64,000 nucleotides of DNA from Nocardioides marmoribigeumensis (GTDB lineage: Bacteria; Actinomycetota; Actinomycetes; Propionibacteriales; Nocardioidaceae), in assembly GCF_031458325.1 (NCBI RefSeq), contig NZ_JAVDYG010000001.1:2418001-2482000 (forward strand), read 5' to 3'. Position 1 is the stretch's first letter. Each line of letters begins with the position of its first letter. The notes beneath the pieces were generated by a model. The model saw only the letters and a list, made by a program, of their open reading frames with translations. It was not told where the DNA came from and ran no database searches. Made by a program: the position numbers and the translations under genes. Shown piece by piece: positions 26,997 to 34,510 of the stretch.

Positions 26997-28474
26997 CTGT
27001 GTCTCTCCATCCTGGTGGCGACCAGCCCGGCGACGTCCTGTCGTCGGAGCCAGGCCAGCTCGTGGCGCAGCACCTCGCCGACCCGGCGGCAGAACTCCTC
27101 GGGCTCGTCGGCGGCGTCGGGCAGCTCGGGGACGACCACGTCGACGATGCCTGCCTCGAGCAGGTCGAGGCTGCGCACCCGCTGGGCCCGCGCCATGTCG
27201 GCGGCGTGGTCGGTGTCGCGGTGGACGATCGCGCTGGCCCCCTCGGGCGGCAGCGGCGAGAGCCAGGCGTGCTGGGCGGCGACCACGCGGTCGGCGGGCA
27301 GCAGCGCCAGCGCGCCGCCACCGGTGCCCTGGCCGAGCATCAGCGAGAGCGTGGGCGCGCGCAGGGTCACCAGGTCGGCGAGCGAGCGCGCGATCTCGCC
27401 CGCCAGCCCGCCCTCCTCGGCCTCGGGCGACAGGGCGGCACCCGGGGTGTCGATGAGCGTGAGCAGCGGCAGGTGGAGCTCGGCGGCCAGGCGCATGCCG
27501 CGGCGGGCCTCGCGGAGCGCGGCGGGACCCAGCGGGTGGGACTCGGTCTGCCCGCGCCGGTCCTGCGCGAGCAGCACGCACGGGGTGTCCCCGAACCGCA
27601 CCAGCGCGAGCAGCAGCCCCGCGTCGGCCTCACCCTGGCCGGTGCCGTTGAGTGGCACGACGTCGGTGGCGGCGTACTTCAGCAGGCGGCGTACGCCGGG
27701 GCGTTCGGGTCGGCGCGACCGGGTCACCGACTCCCACGTGTCGACGTCGGTGACCGCGGGGAGGGGGGCGAGGGGGACGACGGGGTCGCCGGTCGCCTGG
27801 AGGATCGTGAGCGTGCGGTCGAGGAGGTCGCCGATCTCGTCGGGCGGGACGACCCCGTCGACGAGACCGTGGGCGTAGAGGTTCTCGGCGGTCTGCACGC
27901 CCTCCGGGAACGGCTCGCCGTAGATCGCCTCGTAGACGCGCGGTCCGAGGAAGCCGAGCAGGGCGCCCGGCTCGGCGACCGTGACGTGGCCGAGCGAGCC
28001 CCAGGAGGCCATCACTCCGCCGGTCGTGGGGTGGCGCAGGTAGACGAGGTAGGGCAGGCCGGCCGCCTTGTGCACGGCCAGCGCGGCGCTGATCTGGGCC
28101 ATCCAGACGAAGGCCGGCGTGCCCTCCTGCATGCGGGTGCCGCCGGACACCGGCGCGGCGACGAGGGGCAGCGCCTCACGGGTCGCCCGCTCGACCGCCT
28201 GCACGACCCGGCGGGCGGACGCGACCCCGATGGACCCGGCGAGGAAGCCGAACTCACCGACGACCACGGCCACGCGGCGTCCCCGCAGGGTCGCCTCGCC
28301 GGTGACCACCGACTCGTCGGTGCCGGCCTTGTCCTGGGCGGCGGCGAGCTCGGCGGCATAGGCCTCGGAGGCGCCGGTGCGGTCGGGCGGGGTGTCCCAC
28401 GAGGTCCACGAGCCCTCGTCCATCACCAGGTCGACCAGGGCCCGGGCCGAGAGGCGCTCACCCCGCTGGCTCAC
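26993..28474 (-). CDS. Fused acetyl/propionyl-CoA carboxyltransferase (AccD-AccA in one chain)
   Basis: 493 aa. The N-terminal half is AccD-like (VSGGTRMQEGT near residues 110-120, GSIGVASARR), the C-terminal half AccA-like (ESVTRSRRPERPG, then MLGQGTGGGALALLPADRV). The Cys4 zinc ribbon of enteric AccD is missing. Such single-chain carboxyltransferases move CO2 from carboxybiotin to an acyl-CoA. No biotin carboxylase or carrier gene is in the window, so a partner encoded elsewhere is needed. Coupled by 4-bp overlaps to the genes on both sides. Confidence 0.85.
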   Translation of the reverse strand: MSQRGERLSARALVDLVMDEGSWTSWDTPPDRTGASEAYAAELAAAQDKAGTDESVVTGEATLRGRRVAVVVGEFGFLAGSIGVASARRVVQAVERATREALPLVAAPVSGGTRMQEGTPAFVWMAQISAALAVHKAAGLPYLVYLRHPTTGGVMASWGSLGHVTVAEPGALLGFLGPRVYEAIYGEPFPEGVQTAENLYAHGLVDGVVPPDEIGDLLDRTLTILQATGDPVVPLAPLPAVTDVDTWESVTRSRRPERPGVRRLLKYAATDVVPLNGTGQGEADAGLLLALVRFGDTPCVLLAQDRRGQTESHPLGPAALREARRGMRLAAELHLPLLTLIDTPGAALSPEAEEGGLAGEIARSLADLVTLRAPTLSLMLGQGTGGGALALLPADRVVAAQHAWLSPLPPEGASAIVHRDTDHAADMARAQRVRSLDLLEAGIVDVVVPELPDAADEPEEFCRRVGEVLRHELAWLRRQDVAGLVATRMERHR

Positions 28475-28998
28475 GGGGCGAGCTCCTTGACCATGAGGGT
28501 GTTGCGGTGGCCGGGGTCGCCGAGCACCCCGACCGGCTCGAAGCCCCGGCTGCGGTGGAAGGCCAGCGAGACCTCGTTGGGTGGCTCCTGGCGGACCTCG
28601 AGGGCCAGCCGGCCGAACGGACGCGCGGCGGCCTCGGCCACGTCGTACACCTGGGACCCGACGCCGCGCCGACGCGTCGCCGCGGTCAGCGCCACGCGGT
28701 CGAGGTAGGAGAACGAGTCGCCGTAGCGGTCGCCGAACCAGCGGTAGTTCTCCGAGTCGTACGACGTCCCGGGGCCGACCGTGACCACGAAGCCGGCGAA
28801 CCTGCCGTCGAGCTCGACGACCAGGAACTGGTCGGCCACGGCGTGGATCTCCCACAGGCGGCCCTCGTCCATCGGGGCCAGCCAGAACACCTCGGCCTCG
28901 TTGAGCGCGAGGACGTCGGCCACGTCGCGCTCCTCGATCGGCCGGAGGTCCGCCGGGCCGCCGAGCCGTCCCCGCTGGTCGAGCTTGTCGAGATCCAC
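28471..28998 (-). CDS. GNAT family N-acetyltransferase
   Basis: 175 aa. The acetyl-CoA-binding segment is YLDRVALTAATRRRGVGSQVYD (Arg/Gly-rich pyrophosphate loop), with LEVRQEPPNEVSLAFHRSRGF and a final VLGDPGHRNTLMVKEL as in acetyltransferases that act on small molecules or protein N-termini. It is the first gene of the operon with the carboxyltransferase. GTG at 28998 was chosen since a GACCAT box lies 6 nt upstream and the frame loses protein character before it. Confidence 0.8.
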   Translation of the reverse strand: MDLDKLDQRGRLGGPADLRPIEERDVADVLALNEAEVFWLAPMDEGRLWEIHAVADQFLVVELDGRFAGFVVTVGPGTSYDSENYRWFGDRYGDSFSYLDRVALTAATRRRGVGSQVYDVAEAAARPFGRLALEVRQEPPNEVSLAFHRSRGFEPVGVLGDPGHRNTLMVKELAP

Positions 28999-29158
28999 GG
29001 CCCCATGGTCCCAGTCGCGCACCGGCGTCCGGCGGCTCCCCCCGGAGGGGTGGAGCATCGGCCTCGCCACGCCTGGTGTGGCGGGACAGACACCGCTCGT
29101 GGCCGAACGTCCCATACCTTCCCCGGCCCTTGGTCGTTGACGAGTCAGATGTCCGCGA

Positions 29159-29176
29159 CGGGTCCCGAGGGACCCG
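29159..29176 (+). repeat. 8-bp inverted repeat before a ribosome-binding site
   Basis: CGGGTCCC and GGGACCCG meet over two bases, 11 bp before the Shine-Dalgarno run GAGGAGGAGG (29187-29196) of the next gene. If transcribed it would form a compact hairpin in the leader. Confidence 0.4.
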
Positions 29177-29203
29177 CGAGAGCGCCGAGGAGGAGGACAC
29201 CCC

Positions 29204-29542
29204 ATGCAGCTGGTGCACATCACGCTCACCGCCCTGCAGCGCCGCAACCGCGTCGCCTTCGCGGTGACCCCGCTCGGATCCCCGTCGCCCGAGACCGGTG
29301 AGCACGTCGTCGTGCAGGACCAGAGCGGTGCCTTCTTCGGCGCGGTCTGCGTGGACTCGGCGTACGACGCCGACGGGCGCGGCACGCACCGGCTGAGGCT
29401 CGGCGCGGCCCTGCCGGAGATCCTCGTCGAGCGGCGGCTGGGACGCCACGACGTCCCGTCGCCTGCGGCAGAGGCCCTGCACGCCCAGGTCGAGCAGTAC
29501 CTCACCGAGGCCGCGGCGTTCCAGGCCTCGTTCGCCGAGTAG
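29204..29542 (+). CDS. Hypothetical small protein
   Basis: 112 aa soluble protein without signal peptide or membrane segment. The N-terminal half is a predicted beta-rich region (QLVHITLTALQRRNRVAFAVTP, HVVVQDQSGAFFGAVCV), the C-terminal half a helix (AEALHAQVEQYLTEAAAFQA). A long purine-rich Shine-Dalgarno at 29187-29196 supports the ATG at 29204. It lies between the divergent acyl-CoA operon and the following two-component system. No family was recognised. Confidence 0.6.
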   Translation: MQLVHITLTALQRRNRVAFAVTPLGSPSPETGEHVVVQDQSGAFFGAVCVDSAYDADGRGTHRLRLGAALPEILVERRLGRHDVPSPAAEALHAQVEQYLTEAAAFQASFAE

Positions 29543-29560
29543 CCCCCGCCGAGGCGGGTC

Positions 29561-29613
29561 CACAGGAAGCACACAGGAACCGCACAGCGGGACCGCGCAC
29601 AGCCAGGGCACAG
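29561..29613 (+). promoter_or_regulatory. Five CACAG direct repeats in helical register
   Basis: CACAG begins at 29561, 29572, 29583, 29598 and 29609: steps of 11, 11, 15 and 11 bp. The last copy overlaps CACAGT, 6 nt before the ATG at 29621, which may serve as the -10 box. OmpR-family regulators bind tandem direct repeats one turn apart, so autoregulation by the adjacent regulator is likely. Confidence 0.6.
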
Positions 29614-29620
29614 TAGGGCC

Positions 29621-30346
29621 ATGGCCGCAGAGAACGACACTCTCACGCGCCCGGACGGCTCGCCGGTCCAGGTGCTCGTCGTCGACGACGAGCCCAACAT
29701 CGCCGAGCTGCTCGGCATGGCGCTGAGGTACGAGGGCTGGTCGACGACCCTGGCCCACACCGGCCTCAAGGCGGTCACTGCCGCCAAGGCGGTCAAGCCC
29801 GACGCGGTCGTCCTCGACATCATGCTGCCCGACATCGACGGCCTCGAGGTGCTGCGCCGGATGCGGGAGCACGTGCCCGACGTGCCCGTCCTCTTCCTCA
29901 CCGCCAAGGACGCCGTCGAGGACCGCGTCGCCGGGCTGACCGCGGGGGGCGACGACTACGTCACCAAGCCGTTCTCGCTCGAGGAGGTTGTCGCGCGGCT
30001 GCGTGCCCTGATGCGCCGCTCCGGGGTCTCGACGAGGTCCTCGTCCTCGGTGCTCACCGTCGGCGACCTCACCCTCGACGAGGACAGCCACGAGGTCACC
30101 CGCGGCGGGGAGGAGGTCAACCTCACCGCGACCGAGTTCGAGCTGCTCCGTTTCTTCATGCGCAACCCGCGCCGGGTGCTGTCCAAGGCCCAGATCCTCG
30201 ACCGCGTGTGGCACTACGACTTCGGCGGCCAGGCCAACGTCGTCGAGCTCTACGTGTCCTACCTGCGCAAGAAGATCGACGCCGGTCGCGCCCCGATGAT
30301 CCACACGCTGCGCGGCGCGGGCTACGTCCTCAAGCCGGCCGAGTGA
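29621..30346 (+). CDS. OmpR-family response regulator
   Basis: 241 aa. Receiver: VLVVDDEPN, phospho-acceptor in AVVLDIMLPD, VLFLTA and YVTKPF. C-terminal winged helix: NLTATEFELLRFFM, RVWHYDFGGQANVVELYVSYLRKKID and IHTLRGAGYVL. The segment between domains (STRSSSS) is a flexible Ser linker. The closest named group by appearance is the TcrX/TrcR type of actinobacteria. It is followed 4 bp later by its histidine kinase. Five repeats immediately upstream suggest autoregulation. Confidence 0.9.
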   Translation: MAAENDTLTRPDGSPVQVLVVDDEPNIAELLGMALRYEGWSTTLAHTGLKAVTAAKAVKPDAVVLDIMLPDIDGLEVLRRMREHVPDVPVLFLTAKDAVEDRVAGLTAGGDDYVTKPFSLEEVVARLRALMRRSGVSTRSSSSVLTVGDLTLDEDSHEVTRGGEEVNLTATEFELLRFFMRNPRRVLSKAQILDRVWHYDFGGQANVVELYVSYLRKKIDAGRAPMIHTLRGAGYVLKPAE

Positions 30347-30350
30347 GCCG

Positions 30351-31841
30351 GTGAACCTCGCCCGGCCGCACCTGCCGGTCACGCTGACCGCGCGGCTGCT
30401 GGCGATCCTGGTCACCCTGCTCGCCGTGGCCGGGCTCCTCGTGGCGGTCTCCACCACCCTGGCGATGCGCACCTACCTCACCGACCGGCTCGACTCCCAG
30501 GTGCTCGACTCCGTCGGCCGCGCCAGCCGCGACCCCGACGACGTCGGACAGAGCGACGACCAGCCCGGGCCCCGACGCCCGCCGCTGGAGTTCGGGCTCG
30601 GCGACCAGGAGGGGTCACTGGCCGCCGTCACCACGGGAAGCGGGTGGACGGCCGTGACCCTCGAGGTGAAGCCGGGTGCCCACCGGCCGTCCCCCGAACC
30701 GCTGCCCACCAAGGCCCTGCGCGGACTGGACTCCCTCGACCTCGAGGAGAGCGGGGTCCAGCAGGTCGAGCTCGACGGTGCCGGCACCTACCGCGTCGCC
30801 GTCCGCCGCGGCGAGGTCCAGGGGCAGCCCACCATCCTGGTCAGCGGCCTGCCCACCCACGACCTCGACCGCACGGTCCGGCGGATGCTGCTGGCCCAGC
30901 TGCTCCTCACCGGCGCCGCAGTGCTCGCGGCCGGGGTGGTCGGCCAGCGCGTGGTCCGTCGTACCCTCCAGCCGCTGAAGGCCGTCGCGACCACCGCCCA
31001 CGAGGTCGCCGGGATGCAGCTCGACACCGGCCAGGTGGGGGAGACCGCGCGCGTGCCCGAGGAGTACGTCGACGCGCGCACCGAGGTCGGACAGGTCGCC
31101 GGCGCGCTCAACCTGCTGCTCGGCCACATGGAGGGCGCACTCGACGCCCGCCACCGCAGCGAGCAGCAGGTCAGGCAGTTCGTCGCGGACGCCAGCCACG
31201 AGCTGCGCACCCCGCTGGCCACGATCATGGGCTACGCCGAGCTCGCCCGGCGCAACCCCGAGTACGACGGGGCCGAGGCGCTGCTCAAGGTCGAGGCCGA
31301 GGGCGTGCGCATGCGGGGGCTGGTCGAGGACCTCCTCCTGCTGGCCCGGCTCGACTCCGGCCGGCCCCTGGCGCGCGAGGAGGTCGACCTCACGCTCCTC
31401 GCGCTCGAGGGCGTCCAGGACGCCCAGGTGCTCGCACCGGACCACGAGTGGGTGCTCGACCTGCCCGACGAGCCGGTCTCCACGATCGGCGACGGTCCGC
31501 GGCTGCACCAGGGGCTGACCAACCTGCTCACCAACGCCCGGCGCCACACCCCGCCCGGCACCCGGGTGACGGTGTCGGTCTCGCGCGAGCCGACCGGCGT
31601 ACGCCTGCGCGTGGCCGACAACGGGCCGGGGATCCCCGAGGAGCTCCGGTCCCGGGTCTTCGAGCGCTTCACCCGCGCCGACGCCTCCCGCACCCGCGAC
31701 TCCGGCGGTGCCGGCCTCGGCCTCGCGCTGGTCCAGGCCATCGCGGCCGCCCACGGCGGCCTGGCCTACGTCGAGTCCCGCCCCGGCTCGACCGTCTTCA
31801 CCGTCGACCTGCCGGGGGGTGCAGTTTCACTAGGTACCTAG
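30351..31841 (+). CDS. Sensor histidine kinase
   Basis: 496 aa. Transmembrane helix 1 is at 12-38, an extracytoplasmic domain of about 130 residues rich in Asp/Pro follows, then helix 2 near 180-200 and a HAMP region. The His box is DASHELRTPLA; N (NLLTNARRH), G1 (DNGPGI) and G2 (GGAGLGLAL) boxes are present. GTG at 30351 lies 4 bp after the regulator stop. The last codons (V-S-L-G-T and TAG) are encoded inside the left palindrome of the element at 31824-31909, so the natural C-terminus may have been altered by it. Confidence 0.88.
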   Translation: MNLARPHLPVTLTARLLAILVTLLAVAGLLVAVSTTLAMRTYLTDRLDSQVLDSVGRASRDPDDVGQSDDQPGPRRPPLEFGLGDQEGSLAAVTTGSGWTAVTLEVKPGAHRPSPEPLPTKALRGLDSLDLEESGVQQVELDGAGTYRVAVRRGEVQGQPTILVSGLPTHDLDRTVRRMLLAQLLLTGAAVLAAGVVGQRVVRRTLQPLKAVATTAHEVAGMQLDTGQVGETARVPEEYVDARTEVGQVAGALNLLLGHMEGALDARHRSEQQVRQFVADASHELRTPLATIMGYAELARRNPEYDGAEALLKVEAEGVRMRGLVEDLLLLARLDSGRPLAREEVDLTLLALEGVQDAQVLAPDHEWVLDLPDEPVSTIGDGPRLHQGLTNLLTNARRHTPPGTRVTVSVSREPTGVRLRVADNGPGIPEELRSRVFERFTRADASRTRDSGGAGLGLALVQAIAAAHGGLAYVESRPGSTVFTVDLPGGAVSLGT

Positions 31842-31909
31842 TGGTTCTGTCACTCCCCGAGCGAAACTTCGCTCGGGGAGTGACAAGTTCACTAGGTACC
31901 TAGTGAAAC
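31824..31909. repeat. 86-nt nested palindromic element
   Basis: Outer arms (31824-31843 and 31890-31909) are a perfect 20-bp inverted repeat, and each arm contains the 16-bp palindrome CACTAGGTACCTAGTG (31828-31843, 31890-31905). Between them lies an inner 17-bp perfect inverted repeat (31849-31865 with 31868-31884) with a 2-nt centre. The kinase stop codon TAG is at 31839-31841, inside the left palindrome. The copies are 62 bp apart, about six helical turns. It could be a bidirectional terminator, a paired operator or a small repeat element; no target-site duplication is evident. Confidence 0.85.
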
Positions 31910-31923
31910 CGTTCCGGGCCCTC

Positions 31924-31950
31924 TGAACCTTTCGCCGCCGCCGTCGCGTC
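31924..31950 (+). promoter_or_regulatory. Candidate ECF-type promoter of the sigma factor gene
   Basis: TGAACC at 31924-31929 and CGTC at 31947-31950 with 17 nt between resemble the GAAC/CGTC promoters used by many ECF sigma factors. The start would lie about 27 nt before the ATG at 31984, leaving room for the GAGG ribosome-binding site. This suggests the sigma factor drives its own gene. Confidence 0.45.
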
Positions 31951-31983
31951 AACCACACTGAGAACGACAGACGCGAGGCGACC

Positions 31984-32538
31984 ATGGCACGACGTGACGA
32001 CGCGGAGTTCACCGAGTTCGTGCGCGCCCGGTCGGGGATGCTCCTCCGGACGGCGTACCTCATCCTCGGTGACCATGCGCTGGCCCAGGACCTGGTCCAG
32101 GAGGCGCTGACCAAGGTGTACGTCGCGTGGCCGCGCATCCAGCGCCGCGAGGGGGTCGACGCCTACGCACGCACCGTGGTGGTCAACACCGCGATCTCCT
32201 GGAAGCGGCGCAGGGGCTGGCGCGGCGAGCAGCCCGTCGGCGAGGTCCCGGAGCCGAGGGGCGCGGCGGCCGACGAGCCCGACGTCCGGCTGGCGATCTG
32301 GCGCACCCTGCAGGACCTGCCCCCGCGCCAGCGCGCGACGTTGGTGCTGCGCTTCTACGAGGACCTCTCGATCAAGGAGACCGCCCAGGTGATGCAGTGC
32401 GCGGAGGGCACGGTCAAGAGCCAGGTGTCGCAGGGGATCGAGCGGCTGCGCGAGACCCTCGGGAGCCGCGCCGCGGCCCTGGGGCACCTCGAGGCAGCCG
32501 ACCGCGAGCACGAGCCCGAAGGAGGTGTCCTGCGATGA
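31984..32538 (+). CDS. SigE-family ECF RNA polymerase sigma factor
   Basis: 184 aa. Region 2 runs over about 12-75 (LRTAYLILGDHALAQDLVQE, then DAYARTVVVNTAISWKRRR) and region 4 over about 105-165 (TLQDLPPRQRATLVLRFYED, SIKETAQVMQCAEGTVKSQVSQ). This is the short actinobacterial SigE-like ECF family. The stop overlaps the start of the following membrane protein (ATGA), the usual position of an anti-sigma partner. A matching ECF-like promoter is seen upstream. Confidence 0.9.
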   Translation: MARRDDAEFTEFVRARSGMLLRTAYLILGDHALAQDLVQEALTKVYVAWPRIQRREGVDAYARTVVVNTAISWKRRRGWRGEQPVGEVPEPRGAAADEPDVRLAIWRTLQDLPPRQRATLVLRFYEDLSIKETAQVMQCAEGTVKSQVSQGIERLRETLGSRAAALGHLEAADREHEPEGGVLR

Positions 32539-33653
32539 CGGGCCTGGTCGACGTCCTGCGGGAGCGGGCCGGCACGACCGTCGACCTCGACCCGGCCGAC
32601 GTGCTCGACGAGGCCAGGCGCCGCCTGCGCCGCACCCGCCTCGTGCGCGGGGTGGTCACGGCCGTCGCGGTCACGGCCGCGTCGGCCGTCGCCCTGGTCG
32701 TGGCGGCCCCGAAGGGGCACGAGCCACAACCGGTCGCGACCCAGTCGATGACAGCGCCCGCCTACTCGACCGGCGCGGTCCTGATCATCGGCGACAGGGT
32801 CGTCGAGGGCGGCGGGCCGGTCACGTCCTTCGTCCGGGTCCCGGCGGGCACGGTCTGGACCACAGGTGAGGGACGGGTGCGGCTGCTCGCCCCGCACGGC
32901 AGGGAGGCGATGACGATCGGCACCACCAAGGCCGACGCCCCCCACCTGGTGGCCGATCCGGCGCACGACCAGGTCGCGTGGGTCAGCCGTCCACCCGGCT
33001 CCCCGGCGTTCGTGGTCTACGACGTGGCGGCCGGCACCCAGCGCACGATCTTCTCCGAGGTCAGGGGAGGACGGCGCGCCGCGGATCGGGTGCGGGTCTA
33101 CGGCGTGGACGGCGACGTGCTCTATGCCCGCGACTCGCGCGGCCTGGTGCAGGTCGACCTGCGCGACGAGAGCACCAAGGTGCTGAGCATCTCCCCCGAC
33201 GACGGGACCATCGCCTCGGTCGCCGGCGGGATGCTCGCCTGGCGCTCTCCCGTGCCGTCGAAGGGCTACGTCGTGGGCCCGCGCTACGGCGACGGGGTCC
33301 CGACGGGGCGGCGTTCCCGGCCGATGCTCTCCACCGGAGGGACCTACCTGAGCACCGACGACGACGCCGGTATCCACGTCCAGCGCACCAGTGACGGTTC
33401 GGTCGTCACGCCGAGGCTCGAGCCGTCGTACACCCGGGCCGTCGCCTACGCCTGGAGCGACGACGACCACCTGCTGGTCGCCGGTGTGACCAGCCGCCTG
33501 GACGGCAGGCGCGTGGTCGACCTGGTGTTCCTCACGTGCGCCATCGACACGGGTCGATGCGAGGTGACCGGCGAGGGCCACTCCTACCCCGGCACCCTCG
33601 ACCTCCCGGTCGGGGAGCCGGCGAGCGCGCTCGCCGAGGCGCTGCGCCGCTAG
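32535..33653 (+). CDS. Membrane-anchored beta-propeller-like protein, putative anti-sigma partner
   Basis: 372 aa. A cytoplasmic N-terminus of about 38 residues (VDVLRERAGTTVDLDPADVL) precedes one transmembrane helix (VVTAVAVTAASAVALVVAA, 40-60). The outer part has repeated WD/TolB-like strands such as VAWVSRPPGSPAFVVYDVA, DVLYARDSRGLVQVDL and YAWSDDDHLLVAGV, suggesting a propeller. The N-terminal segment is short for a classical anti-sigma domain, so the anti-sigma role rests on the operon position. The stop shares a CTAG with the convergent SDR gene. Confidence 0.7.
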   Translation: MTGLVDVLRERAGTTVDLDPADVLDEARRRLRRTRLVRGVVTAVAVTAASAVALVVAAPKGHEPQPVATQSMTAPAYSTGAVLIIGDRVVEGGGPVTSFVRVPAGTVWTTGEGRVRLLAPHGREAMTIGTTKADAPHLVADPAHDQVAWVSRPPGSPAFVVYDVAAGTQRTIFSEVRGGRRAADRVRVYGVDGDVLYARDSRGLVQVDLRDESTKVLSISPDDGTIASVAGGMLAWRSPVPSKGYVVGPRYGDGVPTGRRSRPMLSTGGTYLSTDDDAGIHVQRTSDGSVVTPRLEPSYTRAVAYAWSDDDHLLVAGVTSRLDGRRVVDLVFLTCAIDTGRCEVTGEGHSYPGTLDLPVGEPASALAEALRR

Positions 33654-34510
33654 CGGGTCGACTCCTCGGCCGCCATGTCGGTGCGTGCCGCGCGGGACTC
33701 GTACGACGCGCGCGACGGGTCGTGCGAGGCGTCGGTGAAGACCCGGTCGGCGCCCATCTTCTTGGCCAGCCACAGGCCGGCGCGACGGGGCAGCAGCGTC
33801 GTGCTGGTGAGCAGGGGGCCTGCCGAGCGGGGCACGAAGACGTAGAGCCGCGGCTTCTCCAGCGCGGCGGCGATGCCGTCGGCCACGTCTTCGGGCTTGA
33901 CCGCCTTGAAGGCCGGGAGGTCGGGGACGCCCACGGACAGCTCGGTCTGGACGATGCCGGGCATCACGCAGGACACGCGGACGTCGTGCTCGGCGAGCTC
34001 CATCTCGATGCCCTCGCAGAAGGCGATCACCGCGGCCTTGGAGGCGCAGTACGTCGCCCCGCCGGCCAGCCCGGTCTTGCCCGCGGTGGAGGCGATGTTG
34101 ACGATGTGGCCGCCCTGGCCGCGCGCCACCAGGCGGCGGGCCGCCTCGCGGGAGGCGACGATCACCGAGCGCACGTTGAGGTCCAGGATCCGGTGGGTCG
34201 AGGCGTCGTCCTCCTCCAGGAGCGTGGCCAGCGGCATGATCCCGGCGTTGTTGACCACGACGTCGACCGGGCCGAGCTTCTCCTCGGTCTCGTCGAGGAA
34301 CGAGGCGAACGACTTGGGGTCGGTCACGTCGAGGCGTACGGCGAGGGTGCCGCTGCCGATGCGCTCCGCGGTGGCCTGGGCCACGTCGAGGTCGAGGTCA
34401 CCGATCGCGACCTTGGCCCCCGCGCGGGCGAGCCGGGTCGCGGTGGCGGCGCCGATACCGCGGCCGCCGCCGGTGATGGCGACGACCTTGCCGTGGAGGG
34501 AGGTGCTCAT
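33650..34510 (-). CDS. Short-chain dehydrogenase/reductase (third gene of P450 operon)
   Basis: 286 aa. NAD(P)-binding motif TGGGRGIG at 14-21, NNAG near 90, Ser in NIASTAG and active-site YCASK near 155; VMPGIVQTEL follows. The enzyme probably oxidises or reduces an alcohol/ketone intermediate in the same pathway as the P450 and aldehyde dehydrogenase before it. ATG overlaps the P450 stop (ATGA). A C-terminal tail of about 50 residues past the fold is hydrophilic. Confidence 0.88.
   Translation of the reverse strand: MSTSLHGKVVAITGGGRGIGAATATRLARAGAKVAIGDLDLDVAQATAERIGSGTLAVRLDVTDPKSFASFLDETEEKLGPVDVVVNNAGIMPLATLLEEDDASTHRILDLNVRSVIVASREAARRLVARGQGGHIVNIASTAGKTGLAGGATYCASKAAVIAFCEGIEMELAEHDVRVSCVMPGIVQTELSVGVPDLPAFKAVKPEDVADGIAAALEKPRLYVFVPRSAGPLLTSTTLLPRRAGLWLAKKMGADRVFTDASHDPSRASYESRAARTDMAAEESTR

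Noticed and set aside
31824-31909. Intact insertion sequence or MITE
   Set aside because: The inverted repeats could be terminal repeats, but no target duplication is visible at the edges and no second copy occurs in the window.
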